Part shown: piece by piece, positions 24,438 to 36,520 of the stretch
Numbering within the stretch: the stretch's first letter is position 1
How the letters are laid out: each line of letters starts with the position of its first letter
Assembly (NCBI GenBank): GCA_032358165.1
Contig: JAALGY010000051.1
Location: 496,001 to 560,000 of the forward strand
Reading direction: 5' to 3'
DNA: 64,000 nt
From: Diplosphaera chodatii
Taxonomy: Eukaryota; Chlorophyta; Trebouxiophyceae; Prasiolales; Stichococcaceae
Translations under genes and position numbers: made by a program
The notes under the pieces: model-generated
Told to the model about the DNA's origin: nothing
The model's input: the letters and a program-made list of their open reading frames with translations, nothing else
Databases searched by the model: none

Positions 24438-27400
24438 ATGACTGGGCACGTAGTCAAAAAGCTCGGCATCCTGCTGCCAATCACATCCCGTGGCAGCAGC
24501 TCGGCGGCAGATGTGGCCGATGCGGTCGAGGCAAACGTCCTGTCGTCGTTGCAGCCACAGCAGAGCTGCGAGGTCTTCCTCGGAGTGGACTTTGATGACA
24601 CGAAACTGCTGCTCGAGCAGGGCTCGCTGCAGCAGAGGTGCCAGCAGCACGGCGTCACCGCAACTGTGACGGTGTTCCCAGAGGACCAGCTGCAGCCGGC
24701 GCGGCAGCAGGCTGCCCAGCGGCTGTCGCCTGGTGGCACGCCTCTGTTCGGCAGCACCGCTGATGAGGTGTCAGCAGAGCAGCAGCGCTCCGTGCCGGCG
24801 GCGCCCATCTGCTGGATGTGGTGGCAGCTGGCGCTGCAGGCGGCGGCGGCCGGCTGCAGCTGCACGGTGCTGCTGGGAGATGACACCACCATAGAGCCAG
24901 CCGGCACCTGGGTGGACGACGTCTTGGGTATGATTCTGTCATTTGACATGACCAGCAAGGCTCGAGTTGATGCGTTACCCATGTGCACTGGTCCACGTTC
25001 AGGACATTGTTCATTGTTTCACACTGCAGGCGCCTTCGAGCAAAGCCCGCGGCTGCAGTGCCTGGTGCTGAAGGACGCAGCAGAGCCCGGCTTCCCGTCC
25101 TTCCCGGTGCTGTCCACAGCACACCTGATCCGCTTCGGCGACCACCTGCTGCCGCCCGGCGTCTTTGTGAACCAGGATGCCGACCCGTTCCTGGTTGAGT
25201 TGTACCGTTGCTGTCCGGGCGCAGTGGCAGCGCTCAGCACCGTGACAGTCACCAACACGCGGGGTGAGGCATATCAACATTGTTTCTCAAACACCGTCGT
25301 GACAAATGCACAGGCAGCCATGCACCCACGCAAGCGGCTGCGATTCACCTCACTTTGCCTACAGGTGGCATCCAGATTGCGGGCGCTGAGTACGCTGCGC
25401 CGCTGTATGAGCGGCGGCACGTGTCACAGGCCAGGTTCAGGGCAGCGCTTGCCGGCTGGCAGGCACAGCCGCCCGCAGACATGAGGCAGAACGGGCTGAC
25501 AGTGGATGTCCTCATTCCCAGTCTGCGTGCAGACCCAAGCTACCTGACCAGGTGCGCATCAGATCGAGAGCAAGATACAATGGCAACAACTTGCATGCAG
25601 GGCCGTAGACTCATGAGGTCAATGGACATCAGGAGCATCTCCGCCGTCATGTTCTGTACATCCTGCAGGCTTCTGACGGCGCGCTGCTCGGACCCATACG
25701 TCAGCCTGCGATTCCTGCTACGGGTGGACGACCCCAGCAAAATGTGCGAGCCAGCGCTGCGAACCTGGCTCGTCAACATGCAGTCCGAGCTGCTGCATCG
25801 TGCGTACATCTGCTTCAACCCAGTGCGTCTGTGGTCCTTGGGTCCTGCTGTCTTCTACATGCACATGCAGTGGCATACATGTACCCAAGCAGGCGTCCTA
25901 CCCCAGCAGAGTAGGCCTGCATCGCACGCCAAAGCCGAGCAAGTCTGCTTTGCAAGCCGTGGCATATTGACCAGAGAAGCTTCTTGTCCCTGCATGCAGA
26001 TCAACTGCGGCGCAGCGTCAACCCGAAACCTGCTGCTGGACGACTCCTACGCGGACTACTGCATACTGTGGGACGACGATGTGCAGCTGCTGCCCGGGTG
26101 CATAGACGCCTACGTCAGGGCCTTCAGAGCGAAGCCTGACGCAGCGGCCTTTGCAGGTGCCACAGCCCTTCACAGTACACTGTTCTTTCAGGCAACAGCA
26201 CCCGCTCAGCAACGCATGTCAGCAGCAGATGATGGTTCAACCTGGAAAGCCCAGGGTGTGTAATTCTGCCATGTTCCTTGCCCAGGACCCACACAGATGC
26301 CATGTGACGACGGTGGTGAAGCGCTGTCGCAGCAGGTGAGCCAACACAGAGTATGCCCTGCCGGTGCTCATCTGCGCCAGATTGTGGGCTGCCAGCCATT
26401 GGAACTCACCCGGACAATATGTTGGACGCACACTCGCAGGGAGTGCGCCTGTCCAATGCTGTACGCCTGGGAGCTGCCGCTGCTCAAGCAGTCGATTCCC
26501 TGGGCCATCACAGCAAATACGGCTGTGCGCAACACGACGCTCAGGTGTGGTGCGGAACCTCTAGGCGTTGTGCACAAGCAGCAGCAGTTGGCGCTTCTCA
26601 AACATTGCCACAGCTCAACAGCTGACAGCGTTGGCGGTGAACTTAGGTTCGGCGAGGACTTCCCCAAGGCGGGAGGTGGGGAGGACATCGACTTCTGCCT
26701 TCGTCTTGGACCAGTAACATGTCAGTACAGGTTCTGCAAGCTGTTGCACATGATGATTGCAAGTGTCAGCAACTCCAGGGGCAGTGATTGGTGCTACAAG
26801 GCTGATCGCAACCAGTCACAAGCTGTCCGCAGCTGCTATATCTCCTCAGCTGCTGCATGCGCCCTTTGGCTGTGAGCACTCAGAGTGTTCCGTGCACCTG
26901 CAGGTGTTGCTGAGGCGTGTGTCATCCACCCCTGGTGGGCCGGCGGCATGCTGGGGGCCTTGCGCCACATCCGTGGATGGCGGGTAGTCTGCTATGCATT
27001 CCAGTCTGACACGAAGCTCACGACCTGGGACTGCAGCGCGGGGCCAGCTGTTGACCAGAAGTCTTTGTACATGCTGTAAACAAGTATCATAGCCCTGACG
27101 TTCTGCACGTTCGTCACCCATCTGCTGCAGGGCATACGGTGACGGAAGGCTCATTGACATGTACCCTAAGCTGCGCTACCGCTGTGCGCCCAACCTCGTG
27201 GAGTACATGCTGCTGCTGGCGGCTGCATGCTTGCTCAGGTGGGATGCCGTGTGTGCATCAGCTGCGTGGCCGCTTCATCTGGGTGGCAGTCTGGATGCGG
27301 TTTGTGGCGACGCCTCGCTCTGTGAGAACTCTTGGCAGCATCTGACTGCCCGTGTTGGTCCTGCATCTGGCAGGCTGGTGCATGTGGCCGAGGCCCTGTC

Positions 27401-27735
27401 AGTCTGCAGTGCAATGCTGGCCGCAAACCTGCTGCTCGACATCTGCAGCAACTTCCTGGTACCGGTGCGTGTGCCCGATGCTTTCTCTGACTCACATTGA
27501 GCATTGAGACCGACCAACCAACTGCATGCGACATATATGCGATCGAGCTCACGTTACAATGGCACTGGCACGGCCGCAGTGGCGCTGGGAGCTGCACCCA
27601 GAGCCACGGGCCTGGCGGCGCGCGGCCGCCTCCTGCTGCGCGTTCCTGTGCAAGACGGCCTCCAATGCCGGGCGGCTGTATGGTCACCTGCGCCGCCGCC
27701 GCCCCGCCAACATCTGCCACCGCTTTGACTGGTGA
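24438..27735 (+). CDS. Large family-2-type glycosyltransferase, two GT-A-like halves
   Basis: Predicted glycosyltransferase using a nucleotide sugar. The start ATG 24438 gives MTGHVVKKLGILLPITSRG. The first half (24438-25262) has CEVFLGVDFDD, CWMWWQLALQAAAAGCSC and TVLLGDDT, resembling a degenerate GT-A fold. The second half begins LTVDVLIPSLRADPSYL (about 25498), then VSLRFLLRVDDPSK, then CGAASTRNLLLDDSYADYC and ILWDDDVQLLPG (26005-26100). The latter is the metal-binding DxD region of family 2 enzymes. Later exons give WELPLLKQSIPWAITANTAV, FGEDFPKAGGGEDIDFCLRL (catalytic ED region), HPWWAGGML and YGDGRLIDMYPKLRYR. The last exon ends PANICHRFDW at TGA 27733-27735. At least ten exons are needed. 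No signal peptide or strong membrane segment is visible. Acceptor and product are unknown. Confidence 0.8.
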
Positions 27736-28401
27736 TGGCCGAGCTGGTTCGCATCAGATGCCCGTCATAGCATGATATTTGATAGTCCAACAGTACTGCC
27801 ACATCCGTGGTGTTGCACTGCATATAGTGAACAGGTCTCATGCCATTCTGCATCTGCTGGCCACTCTTCAATATGCGATGCATGGCACATTTGTGAGAGC
27901 AGGTGGGCCGGGCAGGAGGCCAACATCATCAGAGGGCAGAAGCGACGCGCTGCGGGACGAGCAATGGTGCTGGCAGTGGCAGCCGCCGCAGGCTATGCAG
28001 TGGCATGATCACACATCTGCCACATGAGCTGCTGCGTTGCAAGGTTTTAGGATAGACACGAGGGCCATGCACGCCGGTGGGGCATCTGCTGGCTTCTGCT
28101 CCTGGAGCACAGCCTCTAAATCTGCCTGTCACTTAGTGGAGACTGACGGCGGCCGCAATGTTTCTGATGCTGTACATCCTTGTCGATCGTGCTGCCATGA
28201 TTTGTTCTAGCTGTGCATTGATTGTCGACTGTAGACAGGCAGGTCCCACCTTGGTTTCGAGCACCACTGCAGTTGCACTAAGCCAGCATGTCGCAACTGA
28301 CTGCAGCCTGCACATCCACTGTTGCAAGCAGGGCGGTACAATGTGATGATGATGTGTCCATGCTGGCGGCAAATGCAGTCGTGACTGGCGTGCTACACCA
28401 G
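27736..28401. other. Convergent intergenic region
   Basis: About 665 nt between the stops of the glycosyltransferase (+) and the SET-MYND gene (-). No supported exon or RNA gene seen; presumed 3' UTRs of both. Confidence 0.4.
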
Positions 28402-31400
28402 TCAGCGCAGCGGCAGTGCTGTCGCCTGCTGCACAATCATGGCCGCGTGCTTGAAGGGCAGCCCGGCGGCGAATGGCAGGAAGGCGTTGGTGTCCGTGGC
28501 CGGGTGCGAAGCACCAAACGCCACCTGCGGCAGCACCCATTCAATGCTTTGCCGAGTGCGCACAGATGGAGCCTGCCACCTTGACGGTGGATGGTTCACA
28601 GAACCGTAAAGATGCACGCCGCAGCTGCAAGCACTGACAGCCAACATACCACCCCATGGCCCACCTCCAGGTGCTGCGCTGCCAGCGACATGCACTGCGC
28701 CGCCGCGGCGGCCAGCGCCGCCGCGTCTGGCTGCCCGGACTCTGGCGCGGCTGCATCTGCCGCCGTGGCATGCTCAGTGGCTCCCGCGGCGCTGTCAGCC
28801 CCCGGGCGCGGATCCACAGCAGGCAGCCCAGCCTCTGCACCTGCGCGCCGCAGCACGGCGATGTGTGCAGCACTGCCCGCTGCGTCATGGAAACGGTCGA
28901 CGTCAGTGCCGCTGCCATCATGTAGTCGCTGCCACTTTGGGGCCGGTGGCTGAACGTCGCCGGCAGCGGCGCCTGGCTGCGCGGCCGCAAGCCGCAGCAG
29001 CTGCCGCCAGGCGCGACCCACCGCATCACTGAAGCCGCGCCAGGGCTGCATGTGACTGGGGACCACACCGCTGCTGTCGCTGTCGCCGCCGCCGCCTGAC
29101 ACGGCCACCGCTGTTTGCGCCGCCGCTGGCGCTCGTTCAGGGGACGCGGATGCCGCGGAAGCAGGGGGCGGAAGCAGCGCCAGCAGCTCGCACAGCAGGC
29201 CGGCGGCCTCGCTCCACTGCTTGCCGCACTGCGGCATGACGCCCGCCTCGCCTGCAGCCACACATCCACGCTCATTTGCTGCCGCAGAAATGCTGTCTGG
29301 TCGGTCTCAGCCACAGCGTCTGTGGTCTTCCTGGCAAAGCTGCACCTCCTGCAGTGAGGCCTCGCACAGATGCGGGAAGAAGCGGCCACCTGCGGACACC
29401 AGGCGCTGCAGGGCCGCCGCCAGCACCAGTGCGTGCGCCGCCGCCGCCGCCCGCAGCGGCACCGCAGCAGCCAGCCGCGGCGACGTGGCAGCAGAGGCGT
29501 CTGCGCCGGCGCCGCCGCCGCTGTCGCCGCCACGTGTGATGTCGGCGCCGCCGCAGCGGCGGCGGGCGGCCACGCGGCAGGCGCTGGCCAGGCAGCAGTG
29601 CGCCTCGAGGGCGCGGTGGTGCAGCGGGCTCGCCTGCGGGGAGCGCAGCCTGTTGGTCAGTGAGATCTGAAGTGCGGCACATTGGCACTGGGATGGGCGG
29701 CTGCCCTCGGGCGCTGTCAGCGGTGCCAGAGTGTAGTCCGCCTGCGCACACAGTGAGCCAGACAGGTGGGAGCAGCTGCGCACCCCTGCAGCGGCGGCAG
29801 CCGTCAGTGCATCCAGCAGCACGGCGCAGCAAGCGCCGGTGTCACCCTGCAGCGCAGGGGGAAGGTTGACGCCAGGCAACTGAGCACAATGCCAATGCTC
29901 CGGCGCGGTGTGCCAGTGACCAGCAACCCAGCCAGGCAGGCAGGCCAGGGACGCTGTCTGGCAGCAGGCAGGCCGCAGAGCCTACCTGCTCCAGGAACAG
30001 CACTGTGCCGTGGTCGACCGCAGACGCCAGCGCCGCCTCTCTCGCTGCTAGGCCCTGGGGGCCGGCATCGCCCAGAAAGGCGTCTCCTGCTGCGGCACGT
30101 GCACAGTGTTTTGCTGGCATGTCTGGTTCGCACATCTTTCCTCGCTAGGTCTCATTGCAGCTGCATCATGCAACCCTGCACATGTCAAGTTGGTGCGGCC
30201 CTAATAATCATGGCAACCGGATTTTAAAAGAGGGGTGCTTGGCAACTTTGGTTGGCGGTGCTGTTTATACAGCCGCACATGGAGTTGATCTGGCGAATTA
30301 GTGTTGCCACCAGGCTGCACCGTCCAGGACATCACGGTTGTAAAGAATCATCACGATGCAGCCCCACCTGCAATGCCGCCTCCTTGGCAGCGGGGGCAGC
30401 TGCAGGCGAAGCAGAAGCGCTCGGCGAGCGCCGCCTGCCGCAGGTGCGCCGGCTGCAGCACGTCCGTGTAGCAGATCGTCACCTCCTCGCCCTCTGCAAT
30501 GGGCTGCACGAGGTGCACAGGGCGATCAGTCACTATAGTGTGCAAGTGATGTTGCTTGGCTGTGCACCCAGCAGGTTCATGCTGCACATGGGGCATGCAG
30601 GCGCTTCGCAGACGGCTGACAGCAGACAAGCACACAGCTGGCTGCCCAGTTGCAGATTGACACAGGGCAGCCATGCAGCACCCAGAGCCAGCAGCTGCGC
30701 ACTAGCAAACACTCACCCGCAGCGAGCGGATGGCGATCTTTGCAGAGCCGGGCCGGAAGTGGTAGGCGGCGTTGGGCCGGCAGCTGTGGTTCAGCCGCGA
30801 CGCCAGCCTGCGTGTGCGCCCAGGGCCTCACGGTGTGTAGGTGCAGCACACAGCCGTTGGCGCCACACTGGCTGCTCGAATGCAGGCCTGACATGTGCAG
30901 GTGCGCAGCGGGCACACACCTGTACACGGCGGCAGCGGGCGGAGGCGGCTGCCCAACCGAGCTGTACCCCAGCACGCCCTCCTCGTGGAGGACCTAACAG
31001 GGATGTCCATGTTTGGGTGGTGATAAATCAGAATGGAGGCATCTCCAGGGCAGCTGACGGCTACTGAATGCAGACCAGTAGCCGTCACGTATGGGCAATC
31101 AGGCCTGCTGGCTGCGCTGTGCAATAACGTGGGCGTCTATAGTGAGTAGCACACCTCCAGGCCATTGGTGACGACAGTGCAGACGGCTTCCAGAGCTTCC
31201 TGCAGCCTGGCACCGGCACCGCCTGCAGCCTCAGGCGCCGCTGCACCACCATTGCTGAAGTTGCCAGTTTGTACTCCAGCGGAGCCGTCTGCGGCATGAC
31301 CGTCGGCGATGGCTGCCGGCTGCGGCTCAGCTGGCCGGCCGTCTGCTGGGCCGTCTGCTGCTGCTGCTGGAGCTGCGTCGGCTGCCGCTGCTGTGGCCGC

Positions 31401-32721
31401 CTCAGCAGCAGCCGCAGCCCTGGCGCCTGCAACGAGCTCTGCCGCGCACACCAGCATCTTCGCTTCTGTCCTGAGCACGACAGGCGCTGAGGCGTCAGGC
31501 AGTTGTTGCCATACATGGTGGGGATGTGATGCAGGTGTGAGACCTCCATCTGTGCTCTCAGTACAGCGAGACTGTTCATGGTAGACTGCAGTCGATAATC
31601 ATCACAGAAGGCAGACTGACCCTGACACAGATGTAGCGTCTGTGAGTGCTGCCATGTTGCTGTGCAGCGGCGGTGTCTGTGGCGCTGCTGCCAGCAGGCG
31701 GGTTGCGCAGGCCGCCTCCCGCAGGAACCCGCCCAGTCGCGACCTGCCGAAGCAATGCAGGATGGGGCTCACTTGGCAACCGCCCCCCTCAGGGCGTTGT
31801 GGCAGATGCTGCTGCGGCATGACGTGCAGACACACACTGATGGTGACTGGTTCTACCATCACGACTTGAGTCCGGCAATCATGATACTCCAGCAGCTTGT
31901 TCGCTGTCGTTTGGGCGAGGCAGGGGAGCCGGGCTGGGGCTTCCGCACCAGGCTGCCAGGTCCCGCAGCAGGTGGCACTCCCCGCTGCCGGTGTGCAGCT
32001 TGGCATCGTCCGCGACGCAGCGCTGGCTGCAGTAGTGCACCCGCCGGCACCTGCACCGGCATTGCCATTGGCTCGCTATTACGTCACAGGATCGTTTGCA
32101 TTCTGCAGACTGCCTCACAACAGGCTGCCGCCCAGAACATCCCCTGTGCACACCCTGCAAGAAGCAAGCTGTACCAAAGGGCAGACGCACTTGGGGCAGG
32201 GCAGCGGGTTGGCCAGCAGCTTGGGCGACAGCGGCTCCAGGCAGCCGCGGCACACGCGCGGCAGCGCGGCGCCGGCCAGCCCCGCCGCCAGCGGCGCCTC
32301 CTGCAGGGCGGCCGAGCCGGGTTGGCTGAGACTGCTGGCAACACGCGAGCACGTTGAGCTGCAAGCTGCCCAGCCATGCAAGGCAGTGGGCGACTCGCCG
32401 CATCTGCTTGTCAGCCGTCGCCTGCAGCCCTGTCTTCGCACCTCAGTGCATGCAATTGCACAGGCAAAGCACCTGCAGCAAGTTGGCGCCTGCCGGGATG
32501 GCCGCCCGGGCGGCAATGTGGTAGCCGCGGCCGGCGGCGCCGTCGTGCCGCATCTCCAGGGCCCCCGCCAGCACGCGGCCCTGCACGCGCATGGGCGCCG
32601 CAGCTGCGGTCGGACCGCTGCCCTCGGACATGACGGGCTCCGACGCTGACGGCGGTCTCTGCGATGCTTTCAGGTGGCCAGAGGGTGCTGCAGGCGCATG
32701 TGGTGGACCGTGAATCTCCAA
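28402..32721 (-). CDS. SET-MYND (SMYD-like) protein methyltransferase
   Basis: Predicted lysine methyltransferase with a SET domain split by a MYND-type zinc finger. Exon 1 (32473-32721) carries GRGYHIAARAAIPAGANLLQ, the first SET strand; an internal ATG at 32631 (MSEGSGPTAAAAP) is an alternative start. The zinc ligands follow over two exons: CRGCLEPLSPKLLANPLPCP-KC and RRVHYCSQRCVADDAKLH...EC. The catalytic SET half is at about 30720-30800 (RLNHSCRPNAAYHFRPGSAK, the NHSC motif) and about 30370-30510 (IAEGEEVTICYTDVL, then FCFACSCPRC, the post-SET cysteines). Helical C-terminal repeats follow (REAALASAVDHG..., GACCAVLLDALTAAAAAG, SLAAQHLEVGHG). The last exon ends ATALPLR at TGA (28402-28404). 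Long Ala/Gly/Ser linkers are unusual for SMYD proteins. The substrate is unknown. Small middle exons are not all placed. Confidence 0.82.
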
Positions 32722-33280
32722 CGCAATTTGCTGCTGGGTGCACTAGCGTGGTGTAGCCCATGGCACGCCCTCAATGGAGGATGGGCATTGCGCAAGCTGC
32801 GGCATGCCGAGGTTTACGGCACTGTGATTGGGCCTGAGTCCAGCTGACCCCTGAATCGGGCTGTACACGTGATAAAGATGACGATGCGACGCAGCAGCTG
32901 ATCTTGACAAGTGAGACCAGCATGCTGATGCAGGCGTGCATCAGGGGGCACGATCTCTGGCGTGCACCAACAAGCGAGGGCCCCCGACACCTCACATTCT
33001 GCACGCGACGGCACCAATCCCCTGCCTGTGCTTGCCACGTACAGGGCTGCGATTTGGTCACTTTACACTCCTTAAGATCAGGTCCGCACCTGCAGAACGA
33101 GCGTCGGCACAGCACCGACCGACAACTAAGACCATCACCTGTCTGGGACCCCATCTCGTGTGCCAGCCGATCGACTGAGCACGCTGCATCTGTCACTGAA
33201 AGGTTTCGCACTTGGATAATTCCTTTTGAGTGAGCTGCTGGACCGTCATATACAGTCCCTGATCCGAGACCGTGTGCCAG
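32722..33280. other. Divergent promoter region, SET-MYND / small gene
   Basis: About 560 nt between divergent start codons. Nothing coding or repetitive recognised; expected to contain both promoters. Confidence 0.4.
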
Positions 33281-34025
33281 ATGGTGAACGCTCTGGATGC
33301 GGCCGATGCTGCGGCACCGCGCTGCTACGTCTGCGGTGTCGCCAGCAGCCCTGGTAACTAGATTCGGAAGGCTGCAAGCTTTTCCGTCCGTCGCATGCGC
33401 GTGGTACGTATCGACGCTGGTGCATCAGGCATGACGCGGGAGTGCCAAGTGGCTGCAGGCCGGGACCTGGTCGAGATCACACGATTGCTGTCGGCGCACA
33501 GACGTTGCTTCGTGGGGCACCAGGCGTATACCGTGCTCAACACCGGCAGGTACCCGACTCACTGGTCATCCACAACAGCCCTGGCGCTGGACCAAAGCCG
33601 CCACAGTGCCCTGCCATGCGCCTCACATGCAACACTTATTGTCAACTATGGTTGCAGAGAAGAGGAGTCCCCCGCAGCAAACGGCAAATGGCGAGTCGAC
33701 TGGCAGGCTGACCTGCCAAAGTATGTGAAGCCGGAGTATGCGGATGCGGTTCGTGCGACGCTGGCAAAGGCGGCGGACGATTCGGAAAAGCCGCCGCAGA
33801 TGACCGATCAGGTGGTTGGCACCACTCACGTCAAGACTTACTCACGTCAAGCCCTGTTGTTCGTGCAGAGGGTGCTTCCTTGTTCGCTCAATGCCGTGCC
33901 GGTCACGCCATTACTTCTCATATATATATATATATATATGATGGTTGTTGCAGATGCTGAAGCAGATGCGGTCGGTAGTGCAAGAGGGCTTTTGGGCCTT
34001 TTGTCAAGTTGCGACGATTGGATGA
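33281..34025 (+). CDS. Uncharacterised 129-residue protein
   Basis: Four exons fit in phase: 33281-33353, 33459-33549, 33658-33811 and 33954-34025, giving 129 residues. The product starts MVNALDAADAAAPRCYVCG, with a single CxxC, continues RDLVEITRLLSAHRRCFVGH, then WRVDWQADLPKYVKPEYAD and AVRATLAKAADDSEKPP, and ends GFWAFCQVATIG. It is compact, mixed charged, with no signal peptide or membrane segment. I do not recognise the family. Support is the consistent splice phase and the change from low-complexity intron text to protein-like text. It is divergent from the SET-MYND gene and convergent with SDR1. Confidence 0.55.
33921..33939. repeat. (TA)n microsatellite
   Basis: About nine to ten TA units inside the last intron of the small gene, ending 15 nt before its acceptor; stands out in this GC-rich window. 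Confidence 0.9.
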
Positions 34026-34323
34026 TGAGCTCATCAGGTAGTAGCATGCGGCATCATTGCCGAAGGGCGGGTCAGTTTGGGTTGTAATGAGCACTGTACT
34101 TACATGCTTTCACTGGGTGAAGAGACAGAGACTGCCTGATGAAGCTGAACTATCCACTGCAGTCTGTGCTGTCAACAGTGGCCGAGGTGCTGACCAACGC
34201 CATGCAGCTCATAACATGAATGCGTGTTCAGTCATGTGCACTTCAATACTTGGCAAGTTTCGATACTTGGTAACTCCTAGTCCATGACCTGCGGCGCCAC
34301 AGCATCCTTTGACGTCGCACATT

Positions 34324-36125
34324 TCAGTCGGTTGCCACACCCTCCAGATCACCCCCACCCACGAGGATGACCTCGTTCTTCTTTGAGGTGTCCTGCACCG
34401 AGGGATAAGCGTCTACAATGAGGTTTGCTCATCATCATGTCTAACGGCAGGCAGTTTCGCACCACGCCGTGCACACTGCCTGCAGTGCGTGCTGACGTGC
34501 AGGACCTGCACAGGTCACATCACGAGCCCGTCCGACATGCTGTCACTTGGCACATATGCACATCAGCATACCTGCAGTGCTCGCGCAACAATCTCGCCAA
34601 AAGCACGGTGGGAGAAGGGCTGCCCGCCTGACTTGTTGGCCTCGCTGTCCCGCTTCACGAAGGCCGACAGCCGCACCTGCACGGCATCCAGATCACATGA
34701 TTTGCTTACTGGACCCCACAAATCTGCACCTCTTCATTCTGGTAGCATGCTGTGTGGAAGCTGTGATGTATGACGAACAAGGTGCAACGGGCACGCGACT
34801 GCCCTACAATGATTCGCATATGGCCTTGCTGTGGGGAGCCATACCTCGTTCAGGCGGAAGGCCTTGTCGCGCATCTCCTCCCGCAGCACGATGCTGATGC
34901 CAAAGAGCGTTGCGGCTCCCACGGTGACCATCCCAGTGCCCGGCATGGCCAGGTGTTCGCCTGAGCAGGACACATAACAGTGGCCCCGGACAGCAACCGA
35001 TGGTGCTGATGCCAGCATCTTAACGCCCACTCTGCACATCTCAGGCCCAAGCGCAGCTCATGGCACCGACATCACAGGCCGGGCTTGCCTGCGGCCCCCG
35101 TGATGATGATGTAGCCGGAGTCGGGGCTGTCCTTGAGCTTCGGCACGACAGCCTTGGCGAACAGCCAGTGCGACACAGCGAGCGCGTGGATCTGCTCCGT
35201 GACCTCCGACAGCGGCTGCTCCAGCAGCGGGCCTGCAGCCGAGTGCAGGAGGGACAGATGTTCTGCTTTCGATTGTAGCAAGAATGTGATGGTCAAACGT
35301 CATGTCCGGCAGCTGCCTATCAGCCGGCTCAGTCTGACATGTCGCTGTATGGCTGTTCGGCTTGGAAGTATGGCGGCGGCAGAAGCGCGAAGCATTGTTT
35401 GCACCGACAGCGGCTGCCGCGTGCGCGGTGATGGGCGGTGCTGCTGCACCCCGCGCACCCTTCTGCCACCAGGAGCCGATGGCCGAGACGGCGTAGTCGA
35501 CAGTGCCAAAGTCCCTGGCGATGGCATCCGCCAGCTGGCTGGCGCCGCTCTCGGTGGCGACGTTCACCTCGAGCACCTGCCACCCAGAACAGCATGTTCC
35601 CGTGAATGACTGACGTGCAGCCACCCGTGCAGACACCATGACATCATGCCATCTGGAGCACTGGCCATGCACCGGCCACACATCTTGAGCAACTATGTGG
35701 TTGCCCGTGCCACAGCACTTGAAATACTTGGCGGCTGGCTAGATCAACTTTGACGGTTTCAGGACGGCATCGGCATTATGTTTGCATTCCGGAGACGTCA
35801 CCTGCAGCTTCTCAGTTGACACGCCCACGATCTCCTGCTCAAGGCTGGCCCGCCCTCTGGCGCTTCGCACTGGCGCCAGTACGGCGGCTCCGTGCTTCAG
35901 CAGCGTCTAAAGGCAGGTTCAGACACTATGGTGAGTGCAGAACGCAACAAACACGGCACGATCATGGGTGCACCTGTTGGTTGTACACATGCATGCAAGG
36001 GCGCTCTGCCTTCGATCCAACACTTCAGTTGGGGGCCGTGATGCAAGGGCGCCCACCCTTATCAGGCCGGAGCCGATCGTGCCGCTGCCTCCCACGACCA
36101 CCGCGCGCTTTCCCTGAAACGCCAT
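34324..36125 (-). CDS. Atypical short-chain dehydrogenase/reductase, multi-exon copy
   Basis: A Rossmann-fold SDR, predicted to bind NAD(P). Exons on the minus strand read MAFQGKRAVVVGGSGTIGSG (start 36125; glycine motif), LLKHGAAVLAPVRSARGRAS and VGVSTEKLQ (about 35800-35910), VLEVNVATESGAS ... VDYAVSAIGSWWQKG (35455-35580), GPLLEQPLSEVTEQIHALAV ... SGYIIITGAAG (about 35078-35231), GEHLAMPGTGMVTVGAATLF ... FRLNE (34844-34962), VQVRLSAFVKRDSEANKSGG ... EIVARALQ (about 34570-34685), and DTSKKNEVILVGGGDLEG ending in TGA (34324-34326). It is closely related, exon by exon, to the intronless gene just upstream. Where SDRs normally have YxxxK, this protein has GMVTVGAAT, so the catalytic Tyr and Lys are missing; ASIGSWW-type text replaces NNAG. 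Enzyme activity is therefore doubtful. Confidence 0.85.
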
Positions 36126-36520
36126 TACGATCGTTGATCCAGCTGGTTGCCGTTATGCAACTCACCGGACTGATAGCGCCGGCAGAAGCACATGTAACGA
36201 AGCTGGGCAGCTTGCAGGACTTCCACGCTGTCGTGCGATGGGCGTTAGGCGATTTCTGGGGCCGGACTGAGCTCACGTACTGAATTGTGCGCCAGAGAGG
36301 GCGCCCCATCAATCTTTGCTTGATGCCGCCCTCACTCACAAGGGGACAGATGATCGGGAAAGGCACTGCCAGGCTGGAGTTGCAGCTAGTGGCATGAAAC
36401 TGCTGGTGGCTAATGATCACGAAGTTCAGGCAGTGCAGCGCTGGCATCGGAGATGCATCTGTGCTGAAGCCTGGTCTTGATACTTCCAGATGCCAGTCAC
36501 GCTCCATGTTGGACCACGCC

